In this document: positions 8,271-15,577 of the stretch, piece after piece | Layout: each line of letters begins with the position of its first letter | How positions within the stretch are numbered: the stretch's first letter is position 1 | NCBI GenBank assembly: GCA_018896765.1 | Contig: JAHILZ010000072.1 | Span: 1 to 30,935 of the forward strand | DNA from: Patescibacteria group bacterium | GTDB lineage: Bacteria > Patescibacteriota > Minisyncoccia > JAHIHE01 | Direction of reading: 5' to 3' | DNA length: 30,935 nucleotides | Translations under genes and position numbers: made by a program | Notes under the pieces: model-generated | The model's input: the letters and a program-made list of their open reading frames with translations, nothing else | Told to the model about the DNA's origin: nothing | Database searches by the model: none

Positions 8271-8315
8271 ACACAATATTCTAGCGATAGCTCACGCGCC
8301 TACGCTTCACGAAAC

Positions 8316-9593
8316 TTAAATCCTATATCTCTCTTTAATAAAAACCTCCGCTACCGCGTTGGTCCAGCCAAAGCCGGATTGAGGCGGATACCTGTCAAAA
8401 GGAACTTTTTCGCCGCTTCCTTCCTGCCCATCGTATTTTTCCCAAATTTTTCCTGTACGCTCCCAATTTTCGCAAACTAATTTTACAAAATCTTTTTTAA
8501 TTTTTTCCGCTTCTTTCGAAAACCCATATTTTTCCATTCCTTTGGCCGCTATATACTGCAGTGGCGCCCAAATAATCGGATAATTCCACTGCCTGTCTTG
8601 ATAGCCGTAATCTTTATCGCAAGCCGCAAGCCCTTTTTTGGTCTCAAAAATTTTAAGATTGTCTTTCATTTTTTCCGCCTGCTCCGCGCTTGCCAGCCCC
8701 GCAAACATCGCCTGATAGCAGGCCAATGATTTTATTTTTTTCTTTTCGCCGGTTTTAAAGTTGTAATCGTAAAACAGGCCATCTTCTTCATCCCACATTA
8801 ATTCGTTGATGGTTTTTTTTCTCGCTTCCGCTTTTTTATTCCAATCCTCGGCTTCTTCTTCGTTTCCAAATTCTAAGGCAAATTTTTCAAATTCTTTTTC
8901 GTACTGATAAAGATTGCAATTTAGATCGATCGGCAATAAATCATGAATATCGCTATCGTCAAACCTCGGCGACATATCCCAAGACGCTTCAGCGCGAGAT
9001 TTATAGGTATGCGATTTTTTATAATCTCCAATCGGACTATCGCCGCTTTCATCATAAAAACGGCTTAGGCCGGAGAGCGTTAAATGGAATTCGTCCAGCC
9101 AATATTCATTATACTCTTTTTTTACCAAATCAAAAGCTTTTTCGAGCCATTTTTTGTCATGAGAATCTTCATATGCGTCCCTGATCATCGGCGCTAAATA
9201 CGGCGTTTGCGAGCGAGTAGACCACTTTTTCTTATTCGCATTCAGCACCTTGCCATAAGTTTCTACTTGATACAAACAATTGTCAACAATGCCCTTAATT
9301 AATTCCTGCCTGCCTGCCTCGGTTTTTAATCCCTGGATTATAAAATAGCTGTCCCAATAAAACATCGCGTTGAATTTTTCTTGATTGGGAGCGACATATT
9401 TTTCCGGCAAATACAAGATATCGTCGGGGTTATCGCTATCCTTGGGAGCGTTTTTAGCTTCAAAAATAAAATCATCCCACTTTTTTTCAATAAACTCCAA
9501 AAGCTCTTTCGCTTGTTCGCGGGTTATTTCGCTCTCCATGTCTTTTTCAGTTTCGTTAATTTTTGTTTCTGAGTCGGATTCTTTTTCAAACAT
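8316..9593 (-). CDS. GH37 trehalase (cytoplasmic)
   Basis: A 425-residue enzyme that hydrolyses trehalose to two glucoses. Family landmarks: FNAMFYWDSYF (residues 74-84), the trehalase signature 1 region; SRAEASWDMSPRF (199-211), holding the likely general acid Asp207; PIDLNCNLYQYE (221-232); DRQWNYPIIWAPLQY (333-347), matching signature 2; and WEKYDGQEGSGE (384-395) followed by PPQSGFGWTNAV, where Glu395 fits the general base. It is shorter than E. coli TreA/TreF (about 550 residues). No signal peptide is present; the first 20 residues are acidic and disordered-looking, so the protein is probably cytoplasmic. Met1 is used; Met19 is an alternative. It sits immediately upstream of the GT20 gene in the transcription direction, which suggests a trehalose cycle or controlled solute turnover. 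Confidence 0.88.
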   Translation of the reverse strand: MFEKESDSETKINETEKDMESEITREQAKELLEFIEKKWDDFIFEAKNAPKDSDNPDDILYLPEKYVAPNQEKFNAMFYWDSYFIIQGLKTEAGRQELIKGIVDNCLYQVETYGKVLNANKKKWSTRSQTPYLAPMIRDAYEDSHDKKWLEKAFDLVKKEYNEYWLDEFHLTLSGLSRFYDESGDSPIGDYKKSHTYKSRAEASWDMSPRFDDSDIHDLLPIDLNCNLYQYEKEFEKFALEFGNEEEAEDWNKKAEARKKTINELMWDEEDGLFYDYNFKTGEKKKIKSLACYQAMFAGLASAEQAEKMKDNLKIFETKKGLAACDKDYGYQDRQWNYPIIWAPLQYIAAKGMEKYGFSKEAEKIKKDFVKLVCENWERTGKIWEKYDGQEGSGEKVPFDRYPPQSGFGWTNAVAEVFIKERYRI

Positions 9594-9596
9594 TAA

Positions 9597-9740
9597 ACTA
9601 ATTCAAATCCAAATTTCAAAACCCAAATGTCAATTCAAATCCAAAATCCAAATTTCAAAAATTGTAAATTTGACATTTAGTCATTTGACATTGATTTGAC
9701 ATTTAAAATTTGTCATTTGACATTAAAATTAAACTAAATC
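9597..9740. repeat. Palindromic low-complexity element (CAAATTTCAAA/TTGACATTTG flavour)
   Basis: The left half repeats words such as CAAATCCAAATTTCAAA and CAAATGTCAA. The right half repeats TTTGACATTTAGTCATTTGA. The halves are reverse-complementary, giving a large imperfect hairpin that fills the gap between GT4 C and trehalase. The words contain TTGACA, the -35 consensus, several times. A close relative is at 14410-14536. Confidence 0.85.
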
Positions 9741-9758
9741 AAACTAAGCATTCAATTA

Positions 9759-10844
9759 TTAAACTTTTGTCGAATAATCAGCTAAAACCTTCTCATATAC
9801 TTCCTCATATCCTTCCGCCATCGCCTTCGCGCTAAAATGTTTCACCGCATGATCGCGGCAAAAAGCGCGGTCGATTTTATCGATTTTTCCGACCGCTTTT
9901 GCCATTTCATCGACATTTTTGACGATAAATCCGGTTTTGCCCTCGATAATCTGCTCTCGCGCCGGCCCATTGTCAAAAGCGATTACCGGCGCGCCGCAAG
10001 CCATCGCCTCAATCGTCACCAGCCCAAACGGCTCATTCCAATTTATCGGATTCAAAACCGCTTTGGCGTTTCTAAAAAGTTCGATTTTTCCCTTGTCGCC
10101 CAGTTCACCCAGATAAACAATTTGCTTGCCGTCAATTTCCGGTTTCACTTTCTCGTTGTAATATTTTAAATATTCCTCGTTGGCCCAATCAATCTTTCCG
10201 CCCATTACCAATTTCATGCCAATTTTTTTGGCTACTTGGATCGCTTCGTAAGTTCCTTTGTCATGGCAAAATCTTCCCAGCCACGCAATATAATTTTCCG
10301 GATTGGGATTGAATTTAAACTCGGAAAAATCCAGGCCGTTGTATACAACGCCGGCATAATTTAGAAAACCCAAGGTTTGCTGGGCTTTAGAAATAGTGAC
10401 AAAATTATTTTTTTTATATTTTTTCAAAAGAAGCAATCTGTCTTGTTTTGCCGGATCATTTTCTCCCGGCATAACAAAATGGATTGTAATTACAACCGGG
10501 GTTTTAACCCAATTGGCAAACGCAAGCGCCACATAATCTTGTCTGGTATTGAGATGCGTATGAATAATATCGTACTGGTCAGCCTTATCAAAGGCATTGG
10601 TTATATGCAAAAGCGGATACAACGGATTGGTCCAGGGAATCCCGTCCCGATAAAGAGCCCTGGGATAAACTGATTCCAATTTTCCTGAAGTTTTTGAATC
10701 GCCAGTGGCAAATAAAGTCACATCATGCCCGCGCCGCACCAATTCTTCGGTTAAATTATAAACAATCCGTTCTGTCCCGCCATACAACGGCGGCGGAGTA
10801 GTTTCCCAAATAGTTCCGATTTGCGCGATGCGAAGTTTTTTCAT
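9759..10844 (-). CDS. GT4-family glycosyltransferase (paralogue C)
   Basis: A 361-residue GT-B glycosyltransferase. The N-terminal domain shows MKKLRIAQIGTIWETTPPP, YGGTERIVYNL, RRGHDVTLFATGDSKT and YDIIHTHLNT. The donor domain has NEPFGLVTIEAMACGAPVIA with the E-x7-E pair around residue 271, then DNGPAREQI. It resembles paralogue B strongly across the N-terminal half but differs in the DNGPAREQ loop, so donor or acceptor may differ. Its ATG is only 18 bp after the mannose-1-phosphate guanylyltransferase gene, so the two are probably cotranscribed. A GDP-sugar donor is therefore a reasonable guess, not shown by the sequence. There is no Shine-Dalgarno (TAATAATC before ATG). Confidence 0.85.
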   Translation of the reverse strand: MKKLRIAQIGTIWETTPPPLYGGTERIVYNLTEELVRRGHDVTLFATGDSKTSGKLESVYPRALYRDGIPWTNPLYPLLHITNAFDKADQYDIIHTHLNTRQDYVALAFANWVKTPVVITIHFVMPGENDPAKQDRLLLLKKYKKNNFVTISKAQQTLGFLNYAGVVYNGLDFSEFKFNPNPENYIAWLGRFCHDKGTYEAIQVAKKIGMKLVMGGKIDWANEEYLKYYNEKVKPEIDGKQIVYLGELGDKGKIELFRNAKAVLNPINWNEPFGLVTIEAMACGAPVIAFDNGPAREQIIEGKTGFIVKNVDEMAKAVGKIDKIDRAFCRDHAVKHFSAKAMAEGYEEVYEKVLADYSTKV

Positions 10845-10862
10845 GATTATTATTTTATTACT

Positions 10863-11939
10863 TTATAAATGTTTCTCCCCATTCGTCTTCTCAAGCATCG
10901 CCACGATTTTTTTCACGTCTTGCGACTGGGATTTATCGCAAATCAGAATCACATCCGGCGTATCCACGATTATCAAACCTTTCAGCCCTACTGTAGCGAT
11001 TAATTTTTTCGGCGAACCGTAAACCAGCAAATCCTTTGACCCGATATCCAAATGCGCGGCTTTAACGAAATTTCGATTATTATGTTTTACCAGCGAATCT
11101 TTGAGCACCGCCCAGCTGCCGATATCGCTCCATCCCAAATCCGCCGGAATCATCAGGACTTTATTGTCATTTTCGACAATACTATACGCAAAAGGAACAG
11201 GATCGCTTCCGGGATACTCTTTTTCCAAAACTTCCCCGTATTCCGGAGTATCCACGGCATTTATAAATTTCAATATCCGCTGATATGTATCCGGCACGAA
11301 TTTTTTGTATCTTTCAATTAAATTTTTCGGTTTAAAAATATAAATTCCGGAACTCCAAAAATAATCGCCATTTTTAATCAATTCTTGAGCTGTCTCGAGA
11401 TCCGGTTTTTCTATAAATTTTTCCGCTTTAAAAATTGTACCGCTTCCTGTTCCAGTGAACTTTTTACCTTTTTTTATATAACCAAGACTTGTGTCAACCG
11501 CATCAGGTTTTATTCCAATAGTTAAAATGTAGTCGGGATTTTTCTCTAAAAAAGCGGCCGCGTTTTTAATCGCAGCGATTAAAACCTTATCTTTTTTAAT
11601 CATATGATCCGCAGGCAAAGCAATCGCTATTTCATTAGGATATCGCTTGATAAAAAAAGCGCACGACAGAGCAATGCTTGAGGCCTGCTCCCGATTAACC
11701 GGCTCATCAATAATATTTTCTTTTGGCACATTGGGCAGTTCTCTTTGCACTTCTTTGACATAATAAGAACTAGTGGAAATATAAAAATCTTTCCATGAAC
11801 CTAAAGGCAACAGTCTGTCAGCTGTTTCCTGAAGCATTGTCTTATCGCTGATCAGCTTTTGAAATTGTTTTGGCTTTTCTGTCCGGCTCAAAGGCCAAAG
11901 GCGCGTCCCGCGTCCGCCGGCCATAATTAAAATTTTCAT
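10863..11939 (-). CDS. manC: Mannose-1-phosphate guanylyltransferase (short form)
   Basis: A 358-residue nucleotidyltransferase that makes GDP-mannose from mannose-1-phosphate and GTP. The N-terminal loop AGGRGTRLWPLSRTEKPKQF (residues 7-26) is the GTP-binding and catalytic signature. IALPADHMI near 110 and KFIEKPDLETA near 165 are further family motifs, and YFWSSGIYIFKP, VPADLGWSD-like and DIGSWAVL complete the fold. The protein ends after the left-handed helix region and lacks the C-terminal cupin phosphomannose isomerase domain of bifunctional ManC (about 470 residues). The gene for GT4 C follows after 18 bp, and a cupin phosphoglucose isomerase gene lies upstream. No phosphomannomutase is in the window. 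The gap upstream of the start is a low-complexity element without Shine-Dalgarno. Confidence 0.88.
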   Translation of the reverse strand: MKILIMAGGRGTRLWPLSRTEKPKQFQKLISDKTMLQETADRLLPLGSWKDFYISTSSYYVKEVQRELPNVPKENIIDEPVNREQASSIALSCAFFIKRYPNEIAIALPADHMIKKDKVLIAAIKNAAAFLEKNPDYILTIGIKPDAVDTSLGYIKKGKKFTGTGSGTIFKAEKFIEKPDLETAQELIKNGDYFWSSGIYIFKPKNLIERYKKFVPDTYQRILKFINAVDTPEYGEVLEKEYPGSDPVPFAYSIVENDNKVLMIPADLGWSDIGSWAVLKDSLVKHNNRNFVKAAHLDIGSKDLLVYGSPKKLIATVGLKGLIIVDTPDVILICDKSQSQDVKKIVAMLEKTNGEKHL

Positions 11940-11942
11940 GAT

Positions 11943-12030
11943 TGTAATGTTGAGAGCAGAGGGTTGAAAGTAGTTTAAAATAATAAATCATATCTAAATG
12001 CCACTTTCTACATTCCACTTTCCACTTTCT
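11943..12030. repeat. Low-complexity palindromic gap element (CCACTTTCTACATT flavour)
   Basis: The right side is a run CCACTTTCTACATTCCACTT followed by more CCACTTTC words. The left side carries the complementary GAGGGTTGAAAGTAG. It fills the gap between the isomerase and guanylyltransferase genes. Pairing is weaker than in the other elements. Confidence 0.6.
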
Positions 12031-12823
12031 AATTATTGTTTAAAATTCTTTCCCATAATTCAGAATAATCTTGAGGATTATTCAAATAATCCAGCTTTTT
12101 CAGATCTTTCGCCAAGCTATACATATTTACGTTTTTAACTAATCCAAGCTCGCTAAAATTAGTCGGTTTTAAAAATCGCAAAGGCGGCACCTCGGAATAA
12201 TTTCCATTTTTCACCCACCATATTCCATCGGCCGCTTTTTTATCAACTAACGCGTAATACGCCGCGCCATGCTTCCTCTTTATTTGTTCATAATCCGAAA
12301 GAGAATTGCCGGGCGTCCAATTGCTCATTCGAATAGGATCTTTCGAAAGAAAAAAAGTGAAATGCCCATAGCCCGGCGGCATCAAAACTTTATCGCCGCT
12401 TTTCGCCCGCACCGCGTAAACATCAACGACTTTATCGCCTTCCAGTTTTTGCATCAGATAATAAGCGTCGCCCTTGATAAGTTCGTAAAGTTCAGGATAA
12501 GTGAAGTTCGTATCTTCTGCTTTTGAATGATAATGTCCGGCGGTTTTATTATATTCCTTCCCCAAAATTACCGGCGCTGATTCAAGGATATCGTAGCGCA
12601 ACTCCGCTTCTTTGATTTTTTCCGCTTCTTTTTCGCTTTCCGCCAAATCGCGATACATATAATAAAGCGGCAGGGATTTGTTTTTTTCCGCCCATTCTTG
12701 ATCTAAGATAACCTCTTTCATGTCTTGAACATATCGGACACTGGGAATTCTCTCCTTGCCGCCAAAAATAATCGCATTGGTTTTATTGCCTTTTTGTCCG
12801 TAATCGGTATATTTTTGTTTCAT
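12029..12823 (-). CDS. Cupin-type glucose-6-phosphate isomerase
   Basis: A 264-residue cupin phosphoglucose isomerase interconverting glucose-6-phosphate and fructose-6-phosphate with a bound metal. TAGHYHS (residues 94-100) supplies the first two metal ligands (His97, His99). PELYELIKGDAYYLMQ supplies the glutamate (Glu111), and PPGYGHFTF the third histidine (His154). The length is above that of archaeal cPGI (about 190 residues) because of an N-terminal segment of about 75 residues and a C-terminal tail. An upstream ATG at 12856 is in frame but would translate palindromic repeat sequence (MLKCWCVNVIF), so the internal Met at 12823 is chosen. Neither has a Shine-Dalgarno. It feeds the hexose-phosphate pool used by ManC (through mannose-6-phosphate) and the GT20 enzyme. 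It is unrelated in fold to classical Pgi. Confidence 0.85.
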   Translation of the reverse strand: MKQKYTDYGQKGNKTNAIIFGGKERIPSVRYVQDMKEVILDQEWAEKNKSLPLYYMYRDLAESEKEAEKIKEAELRYDILESAPVILGKEYNKTAGHYHSKAEDTNFTYPELYELIKGDAYYLMQKLEGDKVVDVYAVRAKSGDKVLMPPGYGHFTFFLSKDPIRMSNWTPGNSLSDYEQIKRKHGAAYYALVDKKAADGIWWVKNGNYSEVPPLRFLKPTNFSELGLVKNVNMYSLAKDLKKLDYLNNPQDYSELWERILNNN

Positions 12824-12843
12824 AAAAATCACATTGACACACC

Positions 12844-12898
12844 AACATTTTAACAAAATAATTTTGTTAAAATGTTAAAATGTTAAAATGTTAAAATG
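12844..12898. repeat. Perfect 33-bp palindrome plus (TTAAAATG)4
   Basis: AACATTTTAACAAAAT (12844-12859) and its exact reverse complement (12861-12876) are separated by one base. Four perfect TTAAAATG units run from 12867 to 12898, ending two bases before the epimerase stop codon. On the minus strand it lies between the epimerase gene and the isomerase gene and can fold as a terminator-like hairpin. Confidence 0.9.
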
Positions 12899-12900
12899 AT

Positions 12901-13848
12901 TTATTTGTAATATTGAATAATTTCCTCCAATCCTTTTTCAAAAGGATACTGCGGCTTGAATCCTAAAACTTTTTGGGCTTTACTTGTGTCCGCCCAAGTT
13001 TCATAAACATAGCCTTGCAGCGGATTGGGTGCGTATCGACATTCAATTTTTTTGTTAAGCGCTTTTTCCAGCATTTTTACCATATCATTTATGGTGTACT
13101 GAAACCCCGCGCCGATATTAAAAACATCATTTTCAACTTTTGAATTCATCGCCAAAACGCATCCTTCGATTATATCTTTCACAAAAGTAAAATCCCGCGT
13201 TTGGTTGCCGTCTCCATAGATAACCGGCTTTTGGCCTTTTTTCGCCAACCATAAAAACTGAGTCACCAGATTAGCATAATTCTTTTTAGCTTCTTCGTGC
13301 GGGCCATAAACGCTAAAAAATCTAATTCCAATTGATTGCACTTTAAACCAGTCAAAATATAGTTTAGCCAATCGCTCCATAGCATAGCGCGCTTCAGTGT
13401 ACAGATCTTTTATCATTACCGTCATAGTCTCCACAAATGGCGTCGGGTTTCCGTTATAAACCGAAGAGGAAGAAGCAAAAACTATTTTGCATTTTTCTCT
13501 TTTGGCCAATTCTAAAATAGTAATAAATTCATTGATCGCTTCTCCAACAAAATAAGGATTTTTTCGATATAATGGAGTTGAGGAAGGAATCCCATAATGA
13601 TAGATTCCATCCAAATTTTTAATTGCCTTATTTTTAAAAATATTCGCTACCGGAGATTTAATAAATTTAATTTTGTTCTTCACCGCTTTTAAATTTTTTA
13701 CGCTTCCGGTTGAAAGATTATCAACCACAATAACTTCATGCCCTTCGCTTACTAATCTTTCCGTTAAATTCGAGCCGATAAATCCGGCTCCGCCCGTAAC
13801 TAAATATTTCAGCCCGTTAGATTTTTTCAATTCTTTAGAAATTTTCAT
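12901..13848 (-). CDS. NAD-dependent nucleotide-sugar epimerase/dehydratase (extended SDR)
   Basis: A 315-residue extended short-chain dehydrogenase/reductase acting on an NDP-sugar. YLVTGGAGFIGSNL (residues 15-28) is the NAD-binding Gly motif and VVDNLSTG (41-48) the adenine-ribose loop. ASSSSVYNG (125-133) carries the catalytic serine region, and IRFFSVYGP plus GDGNQTRDFTFV are substrate-side motifs of GalE-like enzymes. The usual Y-x3-K pair reads Y150-T-E-A-R154, with arginine in place of lysine. The NAD-side HxAA motif is YHYGIPSS, so this is a distinct subfamily and simple UDP-galactose 4-epimerase activity should not be assumed. It probably makes a sugar donor for the GT4 enzymes. The inner arm of an inverted repeat encodes residues about 10-13 (SNGL). 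The gene is 68 bp downstream of ruvC. Confidence 0.8.
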   Translation of the reverse strand: MKISKELKKSNGLKYLVTGGAGFIGSNLTERLVSEGHEVIVVDNLSTGSVKNLKAVKNKIKFIKSPVANIFKNKAIKNLDGIYHYGIPSSTPLYRKNPYFVGEAINEFITILELAKREKCKIVFASSSSVYNGNPTPFVETMTVMIKDLYTEARYAMERLAKLYFDWFKVQSIGIRFFSVYGPHEEAKKNYANLVTQFLWLAKKGQKPVIYGDGNQTRDFTFVKDIIEGCVLAMNSKVENDVFNIGAGFQYTINDMVKMLEKALNKKIECRYAPNPLQGYVYETWADTSKAQKVLGFKPQYPFEKGLEEIIQYYK

Positions 13849-13909
13849 ATCTATAATTTTATTTATTACATGCCTCGCTAAAAAATAACTTTGATATTTC
13901 TAACGGGCT
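13811..13909. repeat. Inverted repeat flanking the epimerase start codon
   Basis: AGCCCGTTAGA (13811-13821) and TCTAACGGGCT (13899-13909) are perfect 11-bp inverted copies with the start codon (13846-13848) between them. The first is inside the coding region. The sequence is related to the pair at 6545-6635 (core TCTAAYGGGS). Confidence 0.75.
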
Positions 13910-13916
13910 AAATATT

Positions 13917-14402
13917 TTATTTAATATTTTTAAAATTCAGGCTATGCGCCGCGCAAATCGCTACTGCCAGCGCGTCCGCCGCGTCGTCCGGCTTGGGAAT
14001 TTCTTTCAAATTAAGTATCGCTTTCACCATTTTTTGGACTTGCTGTTTTTCCGCCCGGCCATAGCCGACTGTGGCTATTTTTACTTGCAAAGGGGTGTAT
14101 TCGCAAATGCGCAAACCCGCGTCTTTCCCTATAACCAAAAGCACTCCGCGCGCTTCCGCCACTTTTATCGCCGTTTTAAGATTCTTAAAGAAAAAAAGCT
14201 CTTCCACTGCCATCACCTGCGGCTTATATTTTTTTATAATTTTCCCGATCTCTTTTTTTATAATGCCAAGTCGGTCCGCTTGCGGCAAAATTTTGTCCGT
14301 CGTGACGCAACCGTAACCAAGAAGCTCGAGCTTGCTTTTTTCTTTTGAAATTATCCCGTACCCCACTATCGCCGTACCAGGATCAATGCCGAGAATAACC
14401 AT
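13917..14402 (-). CDS. ruvC: Holliday junction resolvase RuvC
   Basis: A 161-residue RNase H-fold endonuclease that cuts Holliday junctions with RuvAB. The catalytic acidic residues are visible: Asp7 in LGIDPGT, Glu67 in MAVEELFF, and Asp140/Asp143 in KPDDAADALAVAI. The length matches the family. An upstream in-frame ATG at 14426 (adding MTFAILNY) lies in the repeat element, so the Met giving MVILGIDPGT at 14402 is chosen. It is 184 bp downstream of yebC, the common bacterial yebC-ruvC order. No ruvA or ruvB is next to it. Confidence 0.93.
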   Translation of the reverse strand: MVILGIDPGTAIVGYGIISKEKSKLELLGYGCVTTDKILPQADRLGIIKKEIGKIIKKYKPQVMAVEELFFFKNLKTAIKVAEARGVLLVIGKDAGLRICEYTPLQVKIATVGYGRAEKQQVQKMVKAILNLKEIPKPDDAADALAVAICAAHSLNFKNIK

Positions 14403-14404
14403 AT

Positions 14405-14540
14405 AATTCAAAATGGCAAATGTCAAATTTCAAATGTCAAATCAATGTCAAAATCTTAAATGTCAAAATATTTATTTTTATCATTTGAACTTTGAGCTTG
14501 ATTTGGCATTTATCATTTGAACTTTGACATTGCCAAAAGA
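14405..14540. repeat. Palindromic low-complexity element (CAAATGTCAAATTT flavour)
   Basis: AATGGCAAATGTCAAATTTC on the left and GAACTTTGACATTGCCA on the right are reverse-complementary, with degenerate copies between. The element directly precedes the ruvC start codon and resembles the one at 9597-9740. The remaining 14541-14586 is AT-rich with nothing recognisable. Confidence 0.85.
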
Positions 14541-14586
14541 TTATTTTTTAATTTATGCTCTTTTGCTTAAAACATTCTCTCTTGTT

Positions 14587-15312
14587 CTACAAATTCTCTA
14601 TATTAGAGTAAATTTCTTCCACGTCGTCCTGTTCGTCCAATACGTTTAAAAGACCTTTGACTTCTTCCAGCGCCTTCGCGTCTTCAACTTTAATAGGATT
14701 TTTCGCTATCCAGTCAATTGAAGCGCTGATTATCTTATTTCCGCCCCCTTGCAGTAATTTTAAAACTTTATCGAAATTTTCCGGCGCGGTATAAATTTCC
14801 AGCGCGTTTTCTTTCTCTCGGACATCCTCGGCCCCGGCTTCAATTGCCGCTAGCTCCAAACGCTCATTTTTTTTCTTATCGCCGCTTTCGAGCGCTATCA
14901 AGCCAAAATGATCAAATATCCATTTTACGGAACCGATCTCTCCCAGTCGGCCGTTATGTTTTGATAAAATATTTTTTATTTCCCCGACAGTCCGATTTTT
15001 ATTATCTGTCAAAGCTTTAACCACGAACATTGTTCCGCGCGGCCCGAAAACTTCGTATTCGGCGTTTTCCAATTCGGTTCCGACTTCTCCCCCGGCGCCT
15101 TTTTTTATCGCGCGTTCGATATTTTCCCGCGGCATATCTTCATATTTTGCCCTTTCAATAGCCATTCGAAGTTCAGCGTTCATATCCGGCGACGCGCCTT
15201 TTCTGGCAGCCACGGCAATAAAACGCGCCATTTTAGTGAAAACTTTGGCCCGCTGGGAATCGGTTTTCGCCTTGCCTCTTTTAATTTGCTTCCATTTGGA
15301 ATGTCCGGACAT
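14587..15312 (-). CDS. yebC: YebC/PmpR-family protein (TACO1-like)
   Basis: A 241-residue YebC-family protein, at the typical family length. The invariant N-terminus MSGHSKWKQIKRGKAKTDSQ is present, followed by FTKMARFIAVAARKG, RENIERAIKKGAGG and YEVFGPRGTMFVVKALTDNK. These proteins were described as transcription regulators, and TACO1/YebC members as translation factors that relieve ribosome stalling. The acidic C-terminus (DEQDDVEEIYSNIENL) is usual. The start is fixed by the conserved MSGHSKW. Its promoter lies about 95 bp upstream, and a palindromic element fills the leader, leaving no Shine-Dalgarno. Confidence 0.95.
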   Translation of the reverse strand: MSGHSKWKQIKRGKAKTDSQRAKVFTKMARFIAVAARKGASPDMNAELRMAIERAKYEDMPRENIERAIKKGAGGEVGTELENAEYEVFGPRGTMFVVKALTDNKNRTVGEIKNILSKHNGRLGEIGSVKWIFDHFGLIALESGDKKKNERLELAAIEAGAEDVREKENALEIYTAPENFDKVLKLLQGGGNKIISASIDWIAKNPIKVEDAKALEEVKGLLNVLDEQDDVEEIYSNIENL

Positions 15313-15315
15313 AAA

Positions 15316-15413
15316 AGAAGTTAAAAGTCTAAAGTTAAAAATTAAAAGTTATTGAGTTGCGCTTTGCGCGACACCTTAACTTTTCACTTTGCGCTTTTAA
15401 CTTTTAACTTCCA
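15316..15413. repeat. Palindromic low-complexity element forming the yebC leader (AAAGTTAAAAGT flavour)
   Basis: GAAGTTAAAAGTCTAAAGTT on one side and CGCTTTTAACTTTTAACTTC on the other pair around a GC-rich tip (GTTGCGCTTTGCGCGACAC). The predicted transcription start (about 15408) and the start codon (15312) bracket it, so the whole 5' leader would fold into one long hairpin. Confidence 0.85.
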
Positions 15414-15414
15414 T

Positions 15415-15443
15415 AGTGTAGCATTTTTCGCGCTAAAAATCAA
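15415..15443 (-). promoter_or_regulatory. Promoter of yebC
   Basis: On the minus strand TTGATT (15443-15438), a 17-bp spacer and TACACT (15420-15415) with an upstream TGC (extended -10) point at yebC. Predicted transcription start is near 15408. Confidence 0.6.
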
Positions 15444-15543
15444 TCATTTTATTAATATAATTTAGTCTCTTCCGACTTTATAGACTTTATGGACTTCAAG
15501 CACAATCTTAATAACCTGTAGACAACAATTTGATGAATAATTA

Positions 15544-15571
15544 TTGACTTAAATTTTATTTATAGTAACAT
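15544..15571 (+). promoter_or_regulatory. Possible promoter of the structured RNA
   Basis: TTGACT (15544-15549), a 16-bp spacer and TAACAT (15566-15571) precede the hairpin-rich stretch. The -10 box is weak. It would start transcription near 15578. The 15444-15543 stretch upstream holds nothing else I recognise. Confidence 0.4.
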
Positions 15572-15577
15572 AGATAT

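Noticed and set aside
12824..12856. Upstream ATG for the cupin isomerase (MLKCWCVNVIF extension)
   Set aside because: The extension is read from palindromic repeat sequence and is Cys/Trp-rich, unlike the family.
14403..14426. Upstream ATG for RuvC
   Set aside because: It lies in the repeat element; RuvC proteins start close to the GIDPG motif.
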